Positions 29,847-39,400 of a stretch of DNA of 64,000 nt are shown here, one piece after another (the stretch's first letter is position 1; each line of letters opens with the position of its first letter). Both the position numbers and the translations under genes were made by a program. The notes under the pieces were generated by a model, which saw nothing but the letters and a program-made list of their open reading frames with translations, did no database searches and was not told the origin of the DNA. The stretch is from positions 372,001 to 436,000 of the forward strand of contig CP097969.1 in NCBI GenBank assembly GCA_023703575.1, given 5' to 3'. The DNA comes from SAR86 cluster bacterium (lineage in GTDB: Bacteria; Pseudomonadota; Gammaproteobacteria; Magnimaribacterales; Magnimaribacteraceae).

Positions 29847-31253
29847 ATGAAGGTAAATAAAACTAGATTTTGTCCCAGTCCCACAGGTCTCTTGCACCTA
29901 GGAAATCTGCGTACTTCATTGTTCAGCTTGCTGCTGGCCAAAAAGTCAAATGGGAGTTTCTTATTGAGAATTGAAGACACTGATTTGGAAAGATCAAAGA
30001 AAGAATTTTCTGATGCAATATGTGCAGATCTAAAATGGGTAGGTTTTGAGTGGGACGAAGGTCCTGAAGTGGGCGGAAAAGAAAAGTCTTACTATCAATC
30101 TCAAAGACTAGATCTTTACGAAGAGTTTTATGAGAAGCTTTTGGAACAGGATCTGATTTACCCATGTTTTACAAGCGAGGATGAATTAAAGATCATACGC
30201 AGAAATCAGATTGCAACGGGGCAACCCCCTCGATATACAGGCATATGGTCTCAAGCCTCTAAGGAAGAAATACAGGAAGAATTAGATAAAGGAAATAAGC
30301 CTGTTTACAGGTTTAGAATTCCCAAAAAAGAAACAATTACCTTTTTGGATATTGTTAAAGGTGAACAATCCTTTTCAACTGATGATTTAGATGACTTCAT
30401 TGTAAGAAAAAAAGACAGCTCTCCCACTTTTATGTTTGCTAATGCTATTGACGATTCTTTAATGGAAGTAGATCTCGTTTTGAGGGGAGACGATCATTTG
30501 AGCAATACACCGAGGCAGATAGCCTTATTGGATGCACTGAGTCTTTCAATTCCCAAGTATGCTCATGTGTCGTTATTTACTGGGACTGATGGGGCACCTT
30601 TATCTAAAAGAAATGGAAGTCTTTCCCTAAGTGACTTGAGAGAAATGGGATATCTACCTATTGCTGTTGCAAATTATTTATCCAGAGTTGGCCATAAGAT
30701 GAATGATAATGATCTCAAGACATTAAAGGAGCTGGCCGATTCGTTCCAAACCAAAAATATTTCAAGCTCACCTAGTAAGTTCGATTTGGACCAGTTACTT
30801 TTTTGGCAAAAGAAAGCTGTTGATAATTTAACTATTGATGAGTGCGGTAGTTGGCTGAGTGGAAGTTTGGATAACTTACCGCCCACAGTCCATGAGAGAA
30901 GCTTTATAGAATTGATAAAAGAAAATATAAATTTTCCAAATGAAGCCAGAGAATATGTAAATAACTTATTTGTTAATGCTCTTAGTGGAGATGAAGAAAA
31001 TTTGAGAATCATAAAATCTGCAGGTCAGGAATTTTTCATTCTGGCATTGGAAGTGGTAACTTCGGGAATTTCTGATTGGAAACAAACATGTAAGGATATA
31101 GAGACGAGAACTGGTAAAAAAGGCAAGGAATTGTTCATGCCATTAAGGGTAGCTATAACCGGGCAAACTAGAGGACCTGAACTGGACAAAGTCATTGAAC
31201 TAATCGGTTTTGAAAGAGTCCTTGAGAGATTAAATGAGGCTTCGCAGATATGA
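29847..31253 (+). CDS. gltX: Glutamate--tRNA ligase
   Basis: A class Ic aminoacyl-tRNA synthetase of 468 residues. The HIGH-type motif is P-S-P-T-G-L-L-H-L-G-N, and the KMSKS-type loop is L-S-K-R-N. I use the ATG at 29847 because the family motif begins 5 residues later; an upstream TTG would add an unrelated leader. Sequence details such as F-I-V-R-K-K-D-S-S-P-T-F-M-F-A-N-A-I-D-D look closer to the second GluRS type of some proteobacteria than to E. coli GltX, so tRNA specificity is open. A TATAAT lies at 29805-29810. Its end overlaps cysS by 4 bases. Confidence 0.93.
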   Translation: MKVNKTRFCPSPTGLLHLGNLRTSLFSLLLAKKSNGSFLLRIEDTDLERSKKEFSDAICADLKWVGFEWDEGPEVGGKEKSYYQSQRLDLYEEFYEKLLEQDLIYPCFTSEDELKIIRRNQIATGQPPRYTGIWSQASKEEIQEELDKGNKPVYRFRIPKKETITFLDIVKGEQSFSTDDLDDFIVRKKDSSPTFMFANAIDDSLMEVDLVLRGDDHLSNTPRQIALLDALSLSIPKYAHVSLFTGTDGAPLSKRNGSLSLSDLREMGYLPIAVANYLSRVGHKMNDNDLKTLKELADSFQTKNISSSPSKFDLDQLLFWQKKAVDNLTIDECGSWLSGSLDNLPPTVHERSFIELIKENINFPNEAREYVNNLFVNALSGDEENLRIIKSAGQEFFILALEVVTSGISDWKQTCKDIETRTGKKGKELFMPLRVAITGQTRGPELDKVIELIGFERVLERLNEASQI

Positions 31254-32620
31254 AAATCTTTAACACTCTCTCTGGAAAGAAAGAAGTCTTTAAGCCTTTA
31301 GAGAATAATAAAATCCGAATGTATGTATGCGGTATGACTGTTTATGATGATACACATATAGGTCATGCAAGAACCTTTCTGTCTTTTGATCTTATTGTCA
31401 GATATTTAAGAAGTATCGATTACGAGGTCCAATATATAAGAAACATCACTGATGTAGACGATAAGATTATTGCGAGGGCAGAAGAGTTAAATATAACTCC
31501 TTCAGAATTAACAAAAGATTGTATAGACTCAATGGAAAAGGATTTTCACTCATTAGGAATGATTAGGCCCGATGCAGAACCGAGGGCTACCGAGAATATT
31601 GACTCTATTATTTCCCTGATTACACAACTTATAGATAAAGGTCATGCTTATGTAGGTGAATCTGATGTCTATTTTTCAACTGAATCTTTTAAAGAATATG
31701 GAAAGCTTAGTAAAAGAAACTTAAAAGACATGCTGTCTGGGGCCAGAATTGATATTGATTTAGATAAGAAAAATCCTGCTGACTTTGTTTTATGGAAAAA
31801 GGATACTGAGGGATTGAAATGGGACTCGCCTTGGGGACCGGGACGACCGGGTTGGCACATAGAATGCTCAGCAATGAGCATGGATGCTTTGGGAGAAACC
31901 TTTGATATCCATGGTGGAGGTTCAGATCTTAAGTTTCCTCATCATGAAAATGAAATAGCTCAATCGGAATGTGTAACTGGCAAAGAGTTCGCAAAAGTAT
32001 GGATGCACACCGGCTCCTTAAGGATTGATGATCAGAAAATGTCCAAATCTCTCAAAAACTTCATAACAATAAAGGAAGCCATCAATGAGAATGCTTCGGA
32101 AGTGCTCCGTTTTTTCTTAATTTCTAGCCACTATCGTAGTCCATTAAATTACTCTGATGAGGGATTGAAGGAAGCAAAGAATTCTCTTGATCGTCTATAC
32201 AACTCATTACAAGACCTTTCTTATGAAACCGATAAGCATCTTCCTTCGGAATATTCAGAGAAATTTCATGAAGCAATGAAGGATGACTTTAACTCTCCGT
32301 CAGCTATATCTGTCTTGTTTGAAATAGTAAAACAAATAAACATTCTAAAGAAAGAGGATAAGTTGACTCAAGCCAGCATCTTGGCTTCAGAACTCGTTGC
32401 CTTATCAAATATTTTAGGAATACTTTTAGATAATCCCGAAGATTACTTCACAACTGGCGTTAATCTAAGTAATCAAGATATTGAGGAGGCCATTGAGATA
32501 AGAAATAAAGCCAGAAAAGATAAGGACTTCGAACTTTCTGACAAAATTAGAGATGATCTTCTTAAAAAAGGGATAATCTTGGAAGACAAAGGAACAAAAA
32601 CGATATGGAAAAAGTCTTAG
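31250..32620 (+). CDS. cysS: Cysteine--tRNA ligase
   Basis: A 456-residue class I synthetase. Zinc ligands are suggested by V-C-G-M-T-V, H-I-E-C-S-A-M and the H-H-E-N-E segment; the HIGH motif is H-I-G-H and the KMSKS motif is intact (K-M-S-K-S-L-K-N-F). It overlaps the gltX stop (ATGA) and converges on the PD-(D/E)XK gene with a one-base gap. Confidence 0.97.
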   Translation: MKIFNTLSGKKEVFKPLENNKIRMYVCGMTVYDDTHIGHARTFLSFDLIVRYLRSIDYEVQYIRNITDVDDKIIARAEELNITPSELTKDCIDSMEKDFHSLGMIRPDAEPRATENIDSIISLITQLIDKGHAYVGESDVYFSTESFKEYGKLSKRNLKDMLSGARIDIDLDKKNPADFVLWKKDTEGLKWDSPWGPGRPGWHIECSAMSMDALGETFDIHGGGSDLKFPHHENEIAQSECVTGKEFAKVWMHTGSLRIDDQKMSKSLKNFITIKEAINENASEVLRFFLISSHYRSPLNYSDEGLKEAKNSLDRLYNSLQDLSYETDKHLPSEYSEKFHEAMKDDFNSPSAISVLFEIVKQINILKKEDKLTQASILASELVALSNILGILLDNPEDYFTTGVNLSNQDIEEAIEIRNKARKDKDFELSDKIRDDLLKKGIILEDKGTKTIWKKS

Positions 32621-32621
32621 T

Positions 32622-33350
32622 TTAGACCATTAAAGTTTTTTTGACATAAGAGCAGTAACTGCACTTTGCATTGGCTTCTGGTACTTCATCCCTCATTAAA
32701 CTTTCTTTTAAACTACGAAGAGTTGGTTCTACCCAAGAGTCACTACCCTTATAGGGTATAAGCTTTGTTTTGAATTCAAGAATATTATTAAATTCATCTT
32801 TCTCAAAAATCCCATTACAGTAAACGAAATATCCAATATCCGATACATCAAAAGAATTTCCTCTCAATAACCATTGATAAAACTCAATTTGTCTCTTGTA
32901 ACCAATCTGCCATTCAGCATCAATACTAACTTCTCCTTTTTTAGATGTTGCTTTGTAATCAACCACAATCAGTTGATTAGTATCTGTATTAATCCATAGA
33001 TCATCTAATCCTCCGCGTAATACTAAATTTGTTTCTGGATGATATCTCTTAATGCCATGTCTTAATGATTCTCTCCATTCTTCGAGATCTGGATGCTTAT
33101 AGGGTAAAGCATTAAGATTATTTTCTACCATTATTGGATGAGGCTCCTCTTTTTCTCTGTAGACATCAAACTCATTTTTTAAAAGTTCATCAACAGCATT
33201 ATTTAAGTTGAAGGGAAAGGAGGGCGGTCTAGCTATTCCAATTTTATTTGTTAGATAGAAGCATCTTTCACATTCTATAAAATTATCTATTCTGGAGCGA
33301 CTTAAAACAAAAGGTTCCTCAGAATTTGGATTAAATAGTTTAGCTGGCAT
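32622..33350 (-). CDS. PD-(D/E)XK nuclease superfamily protein with four-cysteine pattern
   Basis: A 242-residue protein. The nuclease core is G-G-L-D-D-L-W, then V-V-D-Y-K-A-T (Asp...D-x-K), followed by a helix with a motif-QxxxY pattern (Q-I-G-Y-K-R-Q-I-E-F-Y). Cysteine pairs near the N-terminus (E-C-E-R-C-F) and C-terminus (C-S-Y-C-S-Y) recall the Fe-S-stapled nucleases of the RecB/AddB/Cas4 type. I prefer the ATG at 33350, because the longer frame to 33392 starts inside the tRNA-Asn terminator. No helicase or cas gene is near, so its role is unknown. Confidence 0.75.
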   Translation of the reverse strand: MPAKLFNPNSEEPFVLSRSRIDNFIECERCFYLTNKIGIARPPSFPFNLNNAVDELLKNEFDVYREKEEPHPIMVENNLNALPYKHPDLEEWRESLRHGIKRYHPETNLVLRGGLDDLWINTDTNQLIVVDYKATSKKGEVSIDAEWQIGYKRQIEFYQWLLRGNSFDVSDIGYFVYCNGIFEKDEFNNILEFKTKLIPYKGSDSWVEPTLRSLKESLMRDEVPEANAKCSYCSYVKKTLMV

Positions 33351-33375
33351 ATAAGAAATTATACTACCATAAGTA

Positions 33376-33402
33376 AAAGGCCCACTTTTCAAAGTGAGCC
33401 TG
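33376..33402 (-). terminator. Rho-independent terminator of tRNA-Asn
   Basis: Read on the minus strand, AGGCTCACTTT and AAAGTGGGCCT form an 11-bp stem with one G-U pair and a very short loop, followed by TTTTACTT. It starts a few bases after the tRNA CCA end. Confidence 0.8.
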
Positions 33403-33407
33403 GAATT

Positions 33408-33483
33408 TGGCTCCCCGAGCTGGGCTCGAACCAGCGACCCAATGATTAACAGTCATTTGCTCTACCAACTGAGCTATCGGGGA
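33408..33483 (-). tRNA. tRNA-Asn (GUU)
   Basis: A 76-nt cloverleaf on the minus strand. The acceptor arm TCCCCGA pairs with TCGGGGA, the discriminator is G and CCA is encoded. The D-arm begins AGCTCAGTTGG, the anticodon loop CTGTTAATC gives anticodon GUU, and the T-arm contains GGTTCGAGC. A following hairpin with a T-run terminates it. Confidence 0.97.
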
Positions 33484-33491
33484 ATAATCTA

Positions 33492-33522
33492 ATTATAACG
33501 CTTAGAAAGTTAGCGTTATAAT
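33492..33522. repeat. Perfect 11-bp inverted repeat between tRNA-Asn and uvrB
   Basis: The arms ATTATAACGCT (33492-33502) and AGCGTTATAAT (33512-33522) flank a 9-base spacer. Each arm carries a TATAAT facing outward: one 8 bases before the tRNA 5' end (minus strand) and one 16 bases before the uvrB ATG (plus strand). The simplest reading is a symmetric divergent promoter or an operator; no -35 elements are obvious. Confidence 0.6.
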
Positions 33523-33538
33523 ATTTTTTATAAAAAGT

Positions 33539-35557
33539 ATGTCAAAAAAATTCGACTTAGTTTCTAACTATAAACCTGCTGGAGATCAACCGAAGGCCAT
33601 CAAGGAGATAGTTAAGGGTTTAAATGATGGATTACTGAATCAAACTTTATTGGGAGTTACTGGATCCGGTAAAACATTCACTATGGCAAATGTTATACAG
33701 GAAGTTCAAAGACCAGCTATAGTGATGGCCCATAACAAAACTCTAGCAGCACAGCTTTATGGTGAGTTTAAAGAATATTTTCCAAATAACGCAGTCGAGT
33801 ATTTTGTTTCTTATTATGATTATTATCAGCCCGAAGCTTATGTTCCAACCACTGATATCTATATCGAAAAGGATGCATCCATCAATGAACATATAGAACA
33901 AATGAGGTTATCTGCGACAAAGGCAATAATGGAAAGGAGGGATGTAGTAATTGTAGCTTCTGTTTCGGCAATTTATGGCTTAGGAGATCCTCAATCCTAC
34001 CTGCAGATGGTTCTTCATCTAGATAGAGGTGATGAAGTAGATCAAAGAACTCTCTTAAGAAGACTTGCCGAACTCCAATATCAAAGAAATGAAATGGAAT
34101 TCAAAAGATCTATGTACAGAGTTCGTGGCGATGTTATTGATGTATTTCCCGCGGATTCTGAAAAAGAAGCTTTAAGAATAGAGCTTTTTGGAAATGAAAT
34201 AGATGCATTAAAACTCTTTGACCCCCTTACAGGTGAAATATTAAGGGAAGTTCCAAGGATAACGATATATCCCAAATCTCATTATGTTACTTCAAGAGAA
34301 AAAGTCCTGCAGGCAATTGAGTTTATAAAAGAAGAACTGGTACAAAGATTAGATTACTTGAGAAAGGAAAATAAACTAGTTGAAGCCCAACGACTTGAGG
34401 AGAGGACAAAATATGATATCGAAATGCTCAAAGAACTTGGGTTTTGCTCGGGCATAGAAAATTATTCTAGGTTTTTGTCAGACAGACAACCTGGAGAGCC
34501 GCCTCCAACTCTTTATGAATATCTGCCCCAAGATGCATTAGTTTTTATTGATGAGTCTCATGTCTCTTTGCCTCAATTGGGAGGAATGTATCGTGGTGAT
34601 AGATCTAGAAAACAAACTTTGGTCGATTATGGTTTTAGATTACCAGTAGCTTTAGATAATAGGCCTCTCAGATTTGATGAATGGGAGAAATTATCTGGTC
34701 AAAGAATATTTCTTTCTGCAACTCCAGCAAAATATGAACTCGAAAATTCCGGAAGTGTTACTGAATTAGTTGCTAGACCAACAGGCTTGACGGACCCTGA
34801 GGTTGAAATCAGACCTGCTACTCATCAGGTAGATGATCTCCAAGAGGAGATAAATCAAATAGTTTCGAAAGGGGACAGGGTGCTAGTAACTACTTTAACA
34901 AAAAGAATGGCTGAAGATCTTACAGAATATTTAGATGAGAATGGAACCAAAGTAAGATACCTTCATTCCGATATTGATACTGTGGAGCGAGTAGAAATAA
35001 TAAGAGACTTACGTCTTGGCGCTTTTGATGTTTTAGTGGGAATTAATTTATTAAGGGAAGGTCTAGACATTCCAGAGGTCGCTTTAGTAGCAGTTTTAGA
35101 TGCAGATAAAGAGGGCTTTCTTAGATCTGAAAGTTCTCTAATTCAAACAATCGGAAGAGCAGCCAGACATCTGGAAGGTAAAGCAATTCTCTATGCAGAT
35201 AAGATTACTGGATCTATGGAAAGAGCTATCGAGGAAACTAATAGAAGACGTGATATACAAGAGGCCTTTAATAAAAAGAACTCTATAAAACCTATCGGAA
35301 TTAAAAAAAGTATAGGGGATATTATGGAAGGAGCAAGATCTGTAAAAGGAAAATCTAAAACAAGAAGAAAACTGGACAAACTTGGAGCCATAGATTTTGA
35401 TCCAATTGAGAATTTTGATAACCCTGAAAAGGTCAAGAAAGAAATAATTAAACTTGAAGATCAAATGTATAAATATGCTAAGAACTTAGAATTTGAAGAA
35501 GCTGCAAGTTACAGAGATAGAGTTGAGGAACTTAAAGAAAAACTACTTTTGAGCTAA
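33539..35557 (+). CDS. uvrB: UvrABC excinuclease subunit B
   Basis: The damage-verifying helicase-like subunit of nucleotide excision repair. It has 672 residues. The Walker A motif G-V-T-G-S-G-K-T is at 39-46, Walker B is F-I-D-E-S-H, the beta-hairpin segment [10 protein letters not shown] is intact, and the C-terminal UVR motif ([10 protein letters not shown]) contacts UvrC. No LexA box is seen upstream, only the inverted repeat at 33492-33522. Its 3' end overlaps the convergent mltF-like gene by 15 bases. Confidence 0.97.
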   Translation: MSKKFDLVSNYKPAGDQPKAIKEIVKGLNDGLLNQTLLGVTGSGKTFTMANVIQEVQRPAIVMAHNKTLAAQLYGEFKEYFPNNAVEYFVSYYDYYQPEAYVPTTDIYIEKDASINEHIEQMRLSATKAIMERRDVVIVASVSAIYGLGDPQSYLQMVLHLDRGDEVDQRTLLRRLAELQYQRNEMEFKRSMYRVRGDVIDVFPADSEKEALRIELFGNEIDALKLFDPLTGEILREVPRITIYPKSHYVTSREKVLQAIEFIKEELVQRLDYLRKENKLVEAQRLEERTKYDIEMLKELGFCSGIENYSRFLSDRQPGEPPPTLYEYLPQDALVFIDESHVSLPQLGGMYRGDRSRKQTLVDYGFRLPVALDNRPLRFDEWEKLSGQRIFLSATPAKYELENSGSVTELVARPTGLTDPEVEIRPATHQVDDLQEEINQIVSKGDRVLVTTLTKRMAEDLTEYLDENGTKVRYLHSDIDTVERVEIIRDLRLGAFDVLVGINLLREGLDIPEVALVAVLDADKEGFLRSESSLIQTIGRAARHLEGKAILYADKITGSMERAIEETNRRRDIQEAFNKKNSIKPIGIKKSIGDIMEGARSVKGKSKTRRKLDKLGAIDFDPIENFDNPEKVKKEIIKLEDQMYKYAKNLEFEEAASYRDRVEELKEKLLLS

Positions 35558-36277
35558 TAAAAGGAGTTCTTCATCTTTGTAGAGCATCGATAAAGTTTTG
35601 TAGTATAAATCTATACGTTTTACGTATTGCATGACTTGATCATATTTAACAAATTCATTTGACTCTTTTCCGTAGCGATCAATCAATATTACCTCTAAGG
35701 CCTTAGAGACTTCAGACCATAAGTTAGGATTAAGACCACCAGATTTAGAGAGATCTCGAGCCAATTCAATATTTTTAAAGCCCAGATTGTAGGCAGCTAA
35801 AGACATCCAAATGGTATCTAACTTGGAAATCTCACTTGGGAATTTGTCCATTATCTTTTGAAAGTACTTCGCTCCCCCTGAAATACTGTCTCCTGGATGA
35901 GTTCTCTTCTTTATACCCATTTCTTTAGCTGTCTTCTGTGTCAACATCATCATTCCACGAACGCCTGTATTAGATATAGCTTTAGGATTCCAGTGTGATT
36001 CTTGGTAACTTATTGCTGCGATCAGAGTCCAGTGAACATCTATATCCTTTGCTGCCTCTTGGAAATAAGATTCATATTTTGGCAATCTTGTATGTGCTCT
36101 TCGTAGAAAAGTATTAAATCCGGCTTTATCTTCTTTCCACAGATAATTTAAATCATCCTGAAGAAATGACTTATTTTCTTCTGCATAGGACGCCAGAATA
36201 GGAGCTTCTATAGTAAGAACAGTCAATAGACTGAGGAAAGCAACAAAAGAGTATCGAAATTTTAAATTATTCAACAT
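35543..36277 (-). CDS. mltF: Reduced MltF-like lytic transglycosylase (catalytic domain only)
   Basis: A 244-residue exported protein. An N-terminal hydrophobic segment (about 9-29, ending A-S-Y-A) is followed by a lysozyme-like transglycosylase domain. The catalytic Glu93 lies in Y-Q-E-S-H, and the segments [15 protein letters not shown] and A-A-Y-N-L-G match MltF. E. coli MltF has about 518 residues with an N-terminal solute-binding-like regulatory domain, which is absent here. The location next to purL matches mltF of E. coli and Pseudomonas. It cleaves peptidoglycan glycan strands; the symbol denotes orthology inferred from synteny. Confidence 0.8.
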   Translation of the reverse strand: MLNNLKFRYSFVAFLSLLTVLTIEAPILASYAEENKSFLQDDLNYLWKEDKAGFNTFLRRAHTRLPKYESYFQEAAKDIDVHWTLIAAISYQESHWNPKAISNTGVRGMMMLTQKTAKEMGIKKRTHPGDSISGGAKYFQKIMDKFPSEISKLDTIWMSLAAYNLGFKNIELARDLSKSGGLNPNLWSEVSKALEVILIDRYGKESNEFVKYDQVMQYVKRIDLYYKTLSMLYKDEELLLLAQK

Positions 36278-36345
36278 GACTCCCCAAAATTTTCTGCTTA
36301 GATATATAGAAAATTTCTACAATCAAAACAATAATAAATTAAAGT

Positions 36346-36393
36346 ATACCATATATAGTGTTTTTTTCTTAGTGAAACCACTATATAAGGTAT
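36346..36393. repeat. 15-bp inverted repeat with one mismatch upstream of purL
   Basis: The arm ataccatatatagtg (36346-36360) pairs with cactatataaggtat (36379-36393) except at one position, around an 18-base loop that begins with a T-run. It lies 43 bases before the purL ATG in the mltF-purL divergent gap and may be an operator or promoter-associated palindrome. It does not resemble the E. coli PurR box. Confidence 0.5.
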
Positions 36394-36435
36394 TTACTTA
36401 GCAATGGCTTTAATTACAATGTTGATTTGATATCA

Positions 36436-39400
36436 ATGAACTCTATTATCGAAGTTTCACCAAAAATCATTGCCATATTAGGCGCTGAAAATAACTCTGA
36501 ATTCAAATTAAACCAACTTAGACAATCTATTCAGCTGGAAAATATACAAGATATTGGTTTTCAAGAAATTTATTTTTGCCTCCTCAACAAGGATATTTCT
36601 AGAGTTACAAAAAAAGAATCACAAGAATTATTTGGCTTATTGAATGCCAGTGATAATCAAATTTTCTCAGCATTAAGTTTCTTCTTAATAACACCCAGAA
36701 TAGGAACAATATCTCCTTGGTCTTCAAAAGCTACAGAAATTTTAAAAAATTGCGGACTTTCTTTCGTTGAGAGAGTTGAAAAAGGGGATTACTTTTCAAG
36801 TTCAGAAAAAATAAACTCCCAAGACTTAAAACTGGCTGGTACTTTCTTAGCGGATAGGATGACACAAGAAATTATTTTAAATTTAAATGATGCCGCTAAT
36901 CTTTTTTCTCATCTCCAGCCAAACCCGGTAAGAGATATCGATATATCTTCGCAACAATTACTCCCCCTCCAACAAGCCAATCTTGAATTAGGTTTGGCAC
37001 TTAACGATGAAGAAATATTGTATCTATTCGATAGCTATTCAATGACTAATAAAGATCCAACCGATGCAGAGTTGATGATGTTTGCTCAAGCGAACTCAGA
37101 ACACTGTAGGCATAAAATCTTTAATGCCAGCTGGACAATAGATGGAAATACCCAGCCAAATAGTCTCTTCGATATGATAAGAAATACCCATATTAATTCT
37201 TCCGAAGGAGTCATATCTGCTTATGAAGACAATGCTGCAATTCTTTCAGGAAATAAAGCAGAAAGGTTTTACCCACGAGATGGCAAGTATTCATCATATA
37301 AAGAAGATGTTGATTTGGTTATTAAGGTAGAAACGCATAACCATCCGACTGCTATATCTCCATTTTCAGGAGCCTCCACTGGCTCTGGAGGAGAAATTAG
37401 GGATGAGGGTGCAACAGGAATTGGAGCAAAACCTAAGGCAGGCTTAACCGGATTTTCCGTTTCTAACTTGCGTTTGCCAAGCCTAAAAGAGAGATGGGAA
37501 ATAGATGAAGATAAACCAGATAGAATAGCGTCACCACTAGAAATAATGATTGATGCACCTATTGGAGCGGCCTCATTTAATAATGAGTTTGGAAGACCAA
37601 ATATCCTTGGTTATTTTAGAACTTATGAAGCTAAAACTAATAATACTCATTTTGGATATCACAAACCGATAATGCTAGCGGGTGGATTAGGCAATATAAA
37701 AAAAGAGCATGCATTTAAGAAGAGAGTTCCAGTTGGTTCGAAATTAGTTGTCCTTGGAGGACCTGCAATGCTAATTGGATTAGGTGGAGGTTCTGCATCA
37801 TCTCTATCTTCCGGAGAAGGCGATACAGATTTAGACTTTGCTTCAGTTCAAAGAGAAAATCCTGAGATGGAAAGAAGATGTCAGGAGGTGCTAGATAGGT
37901 GCTGGCAGGATGAAAATAACCCAATATTATTTATTCATGATGTTGGTGCAGGAGGTCTCTCTAACGCAATTCCTGAACTTGTAAAAGACAGTGGACATGG
38001 TGGCCTAATTAATCTGCGTGATATCCCTAACTCAGAGCCGGGAATGAGTCCGATGGAAATATGGTGCAATGAATCTCAAGAGAGATATGTATTAGCAATT
38101 GATGAAGATGATTTAGAAAGATTCTCTTTTATTTGCTTAAGGGAGAGATGCCCCTATTCTGTTGTCGGTGAGATTACAAATGGTAATAATCTTGAAGTCT
38201 ATGATTCCCATTTTGATAATTATCCTATAAGTATTTCCTTAGAGACTCTTTTTGGAAAGCCTCCAAAAACTCATTTATCTTTTCAGAGTTCAAGTAAAAA
38301 TAGTTCCACATTAAATTTACCAGAAGAAATTACAGAGGATTTACTTTGCGAAGTTCTAAGACATCCAACTGTCGCAAGCAAGGGTTTTTTAATCACCATT
38401 GGAGATAGATCCGTTACAGGTTTAATCTCTAGAGATCAGTTTGTCGGCCCTTGGCAGGTTCCAGTTGCAGATTATGGCTTATGTAAAACTAGTTTTTCAG
38501 GCAAATCTGGTGAGGCTATGGCGATAGGTGAGCGAACCCCACTATCATTAATAAGTTCTAAGTCGGCCGCAAAGATTTCAGTAGCTGAGGTTATCACAAA
38601 TATAATTCCTTCCGGTATTGCTAAGCTTTCAGACATAAAACTTTCTGCTAATTGGATGGGTTCACCAGGAAAATTAGATGGAAATAAAGACCTATTTGAG
38701 GCGGTAGAAGCTATTGGAATGGATCTTTGTCCTAAATGGAATATAACTATTCCTGTTGGAAAGGATTCCTTATCAATGTCCACAGAATGGTCTGAAAGTA
38801 AAAATAATAAGTCAGTAATATCTCCATTATCATTAATAGTGTCTGGTTTCGCGGCTGTTAAGGACATCAGTATTGCGACAACCCCTCAATTAAAAGCAGA
38901 TAAAGATACTTCCTTAATTTTTATAGACCTAGCAAAGGGAAAAAAAAGAATGGGAGGCAGCATTTTAGCTCAAGTAAATAAACAGATGGGAGGTGAATCG
39001 CCCGACGTAGAATGCTTAGAAGAAATGCCGAATTTTGTTGAAGCTATTCACAAGCTTTTAACTGATAAAAAGATATTGGCTTACCATGACCGATCCGATG
39101 GTGGACTAATAACCACTTTAATTGAGATGTCATTTGCAAGCAGATTGGGCTTAGAGATTAACTTAGATTCCGTTTTAGAAGATAATAATAAATTAGTTGA
39201 TTTACTCTTTAATGAAGAATTAGGAGTAGTAATACAGGTTAATACAAAAGATTTAGATTATGTTTATGAGCTTCTTGATAAATCGAGTCTTAAAGATCAT
39301 TCTCATAACCTCGGTTGTATTTCTACAGAAAAAGAAATTAATTTTAGTTATAGAGACAAGAAAATATTATCTTTTCCTCTTAAAGTTTTAATAGAGAACT

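Noticed and set aside
33376-33392. Longer N-terminus for the PD-(D/E)XK protein
   Set aside because: The extension would be translated from the tRNA-Asn terminator hairpin; the ATG at 33350 is more natural.
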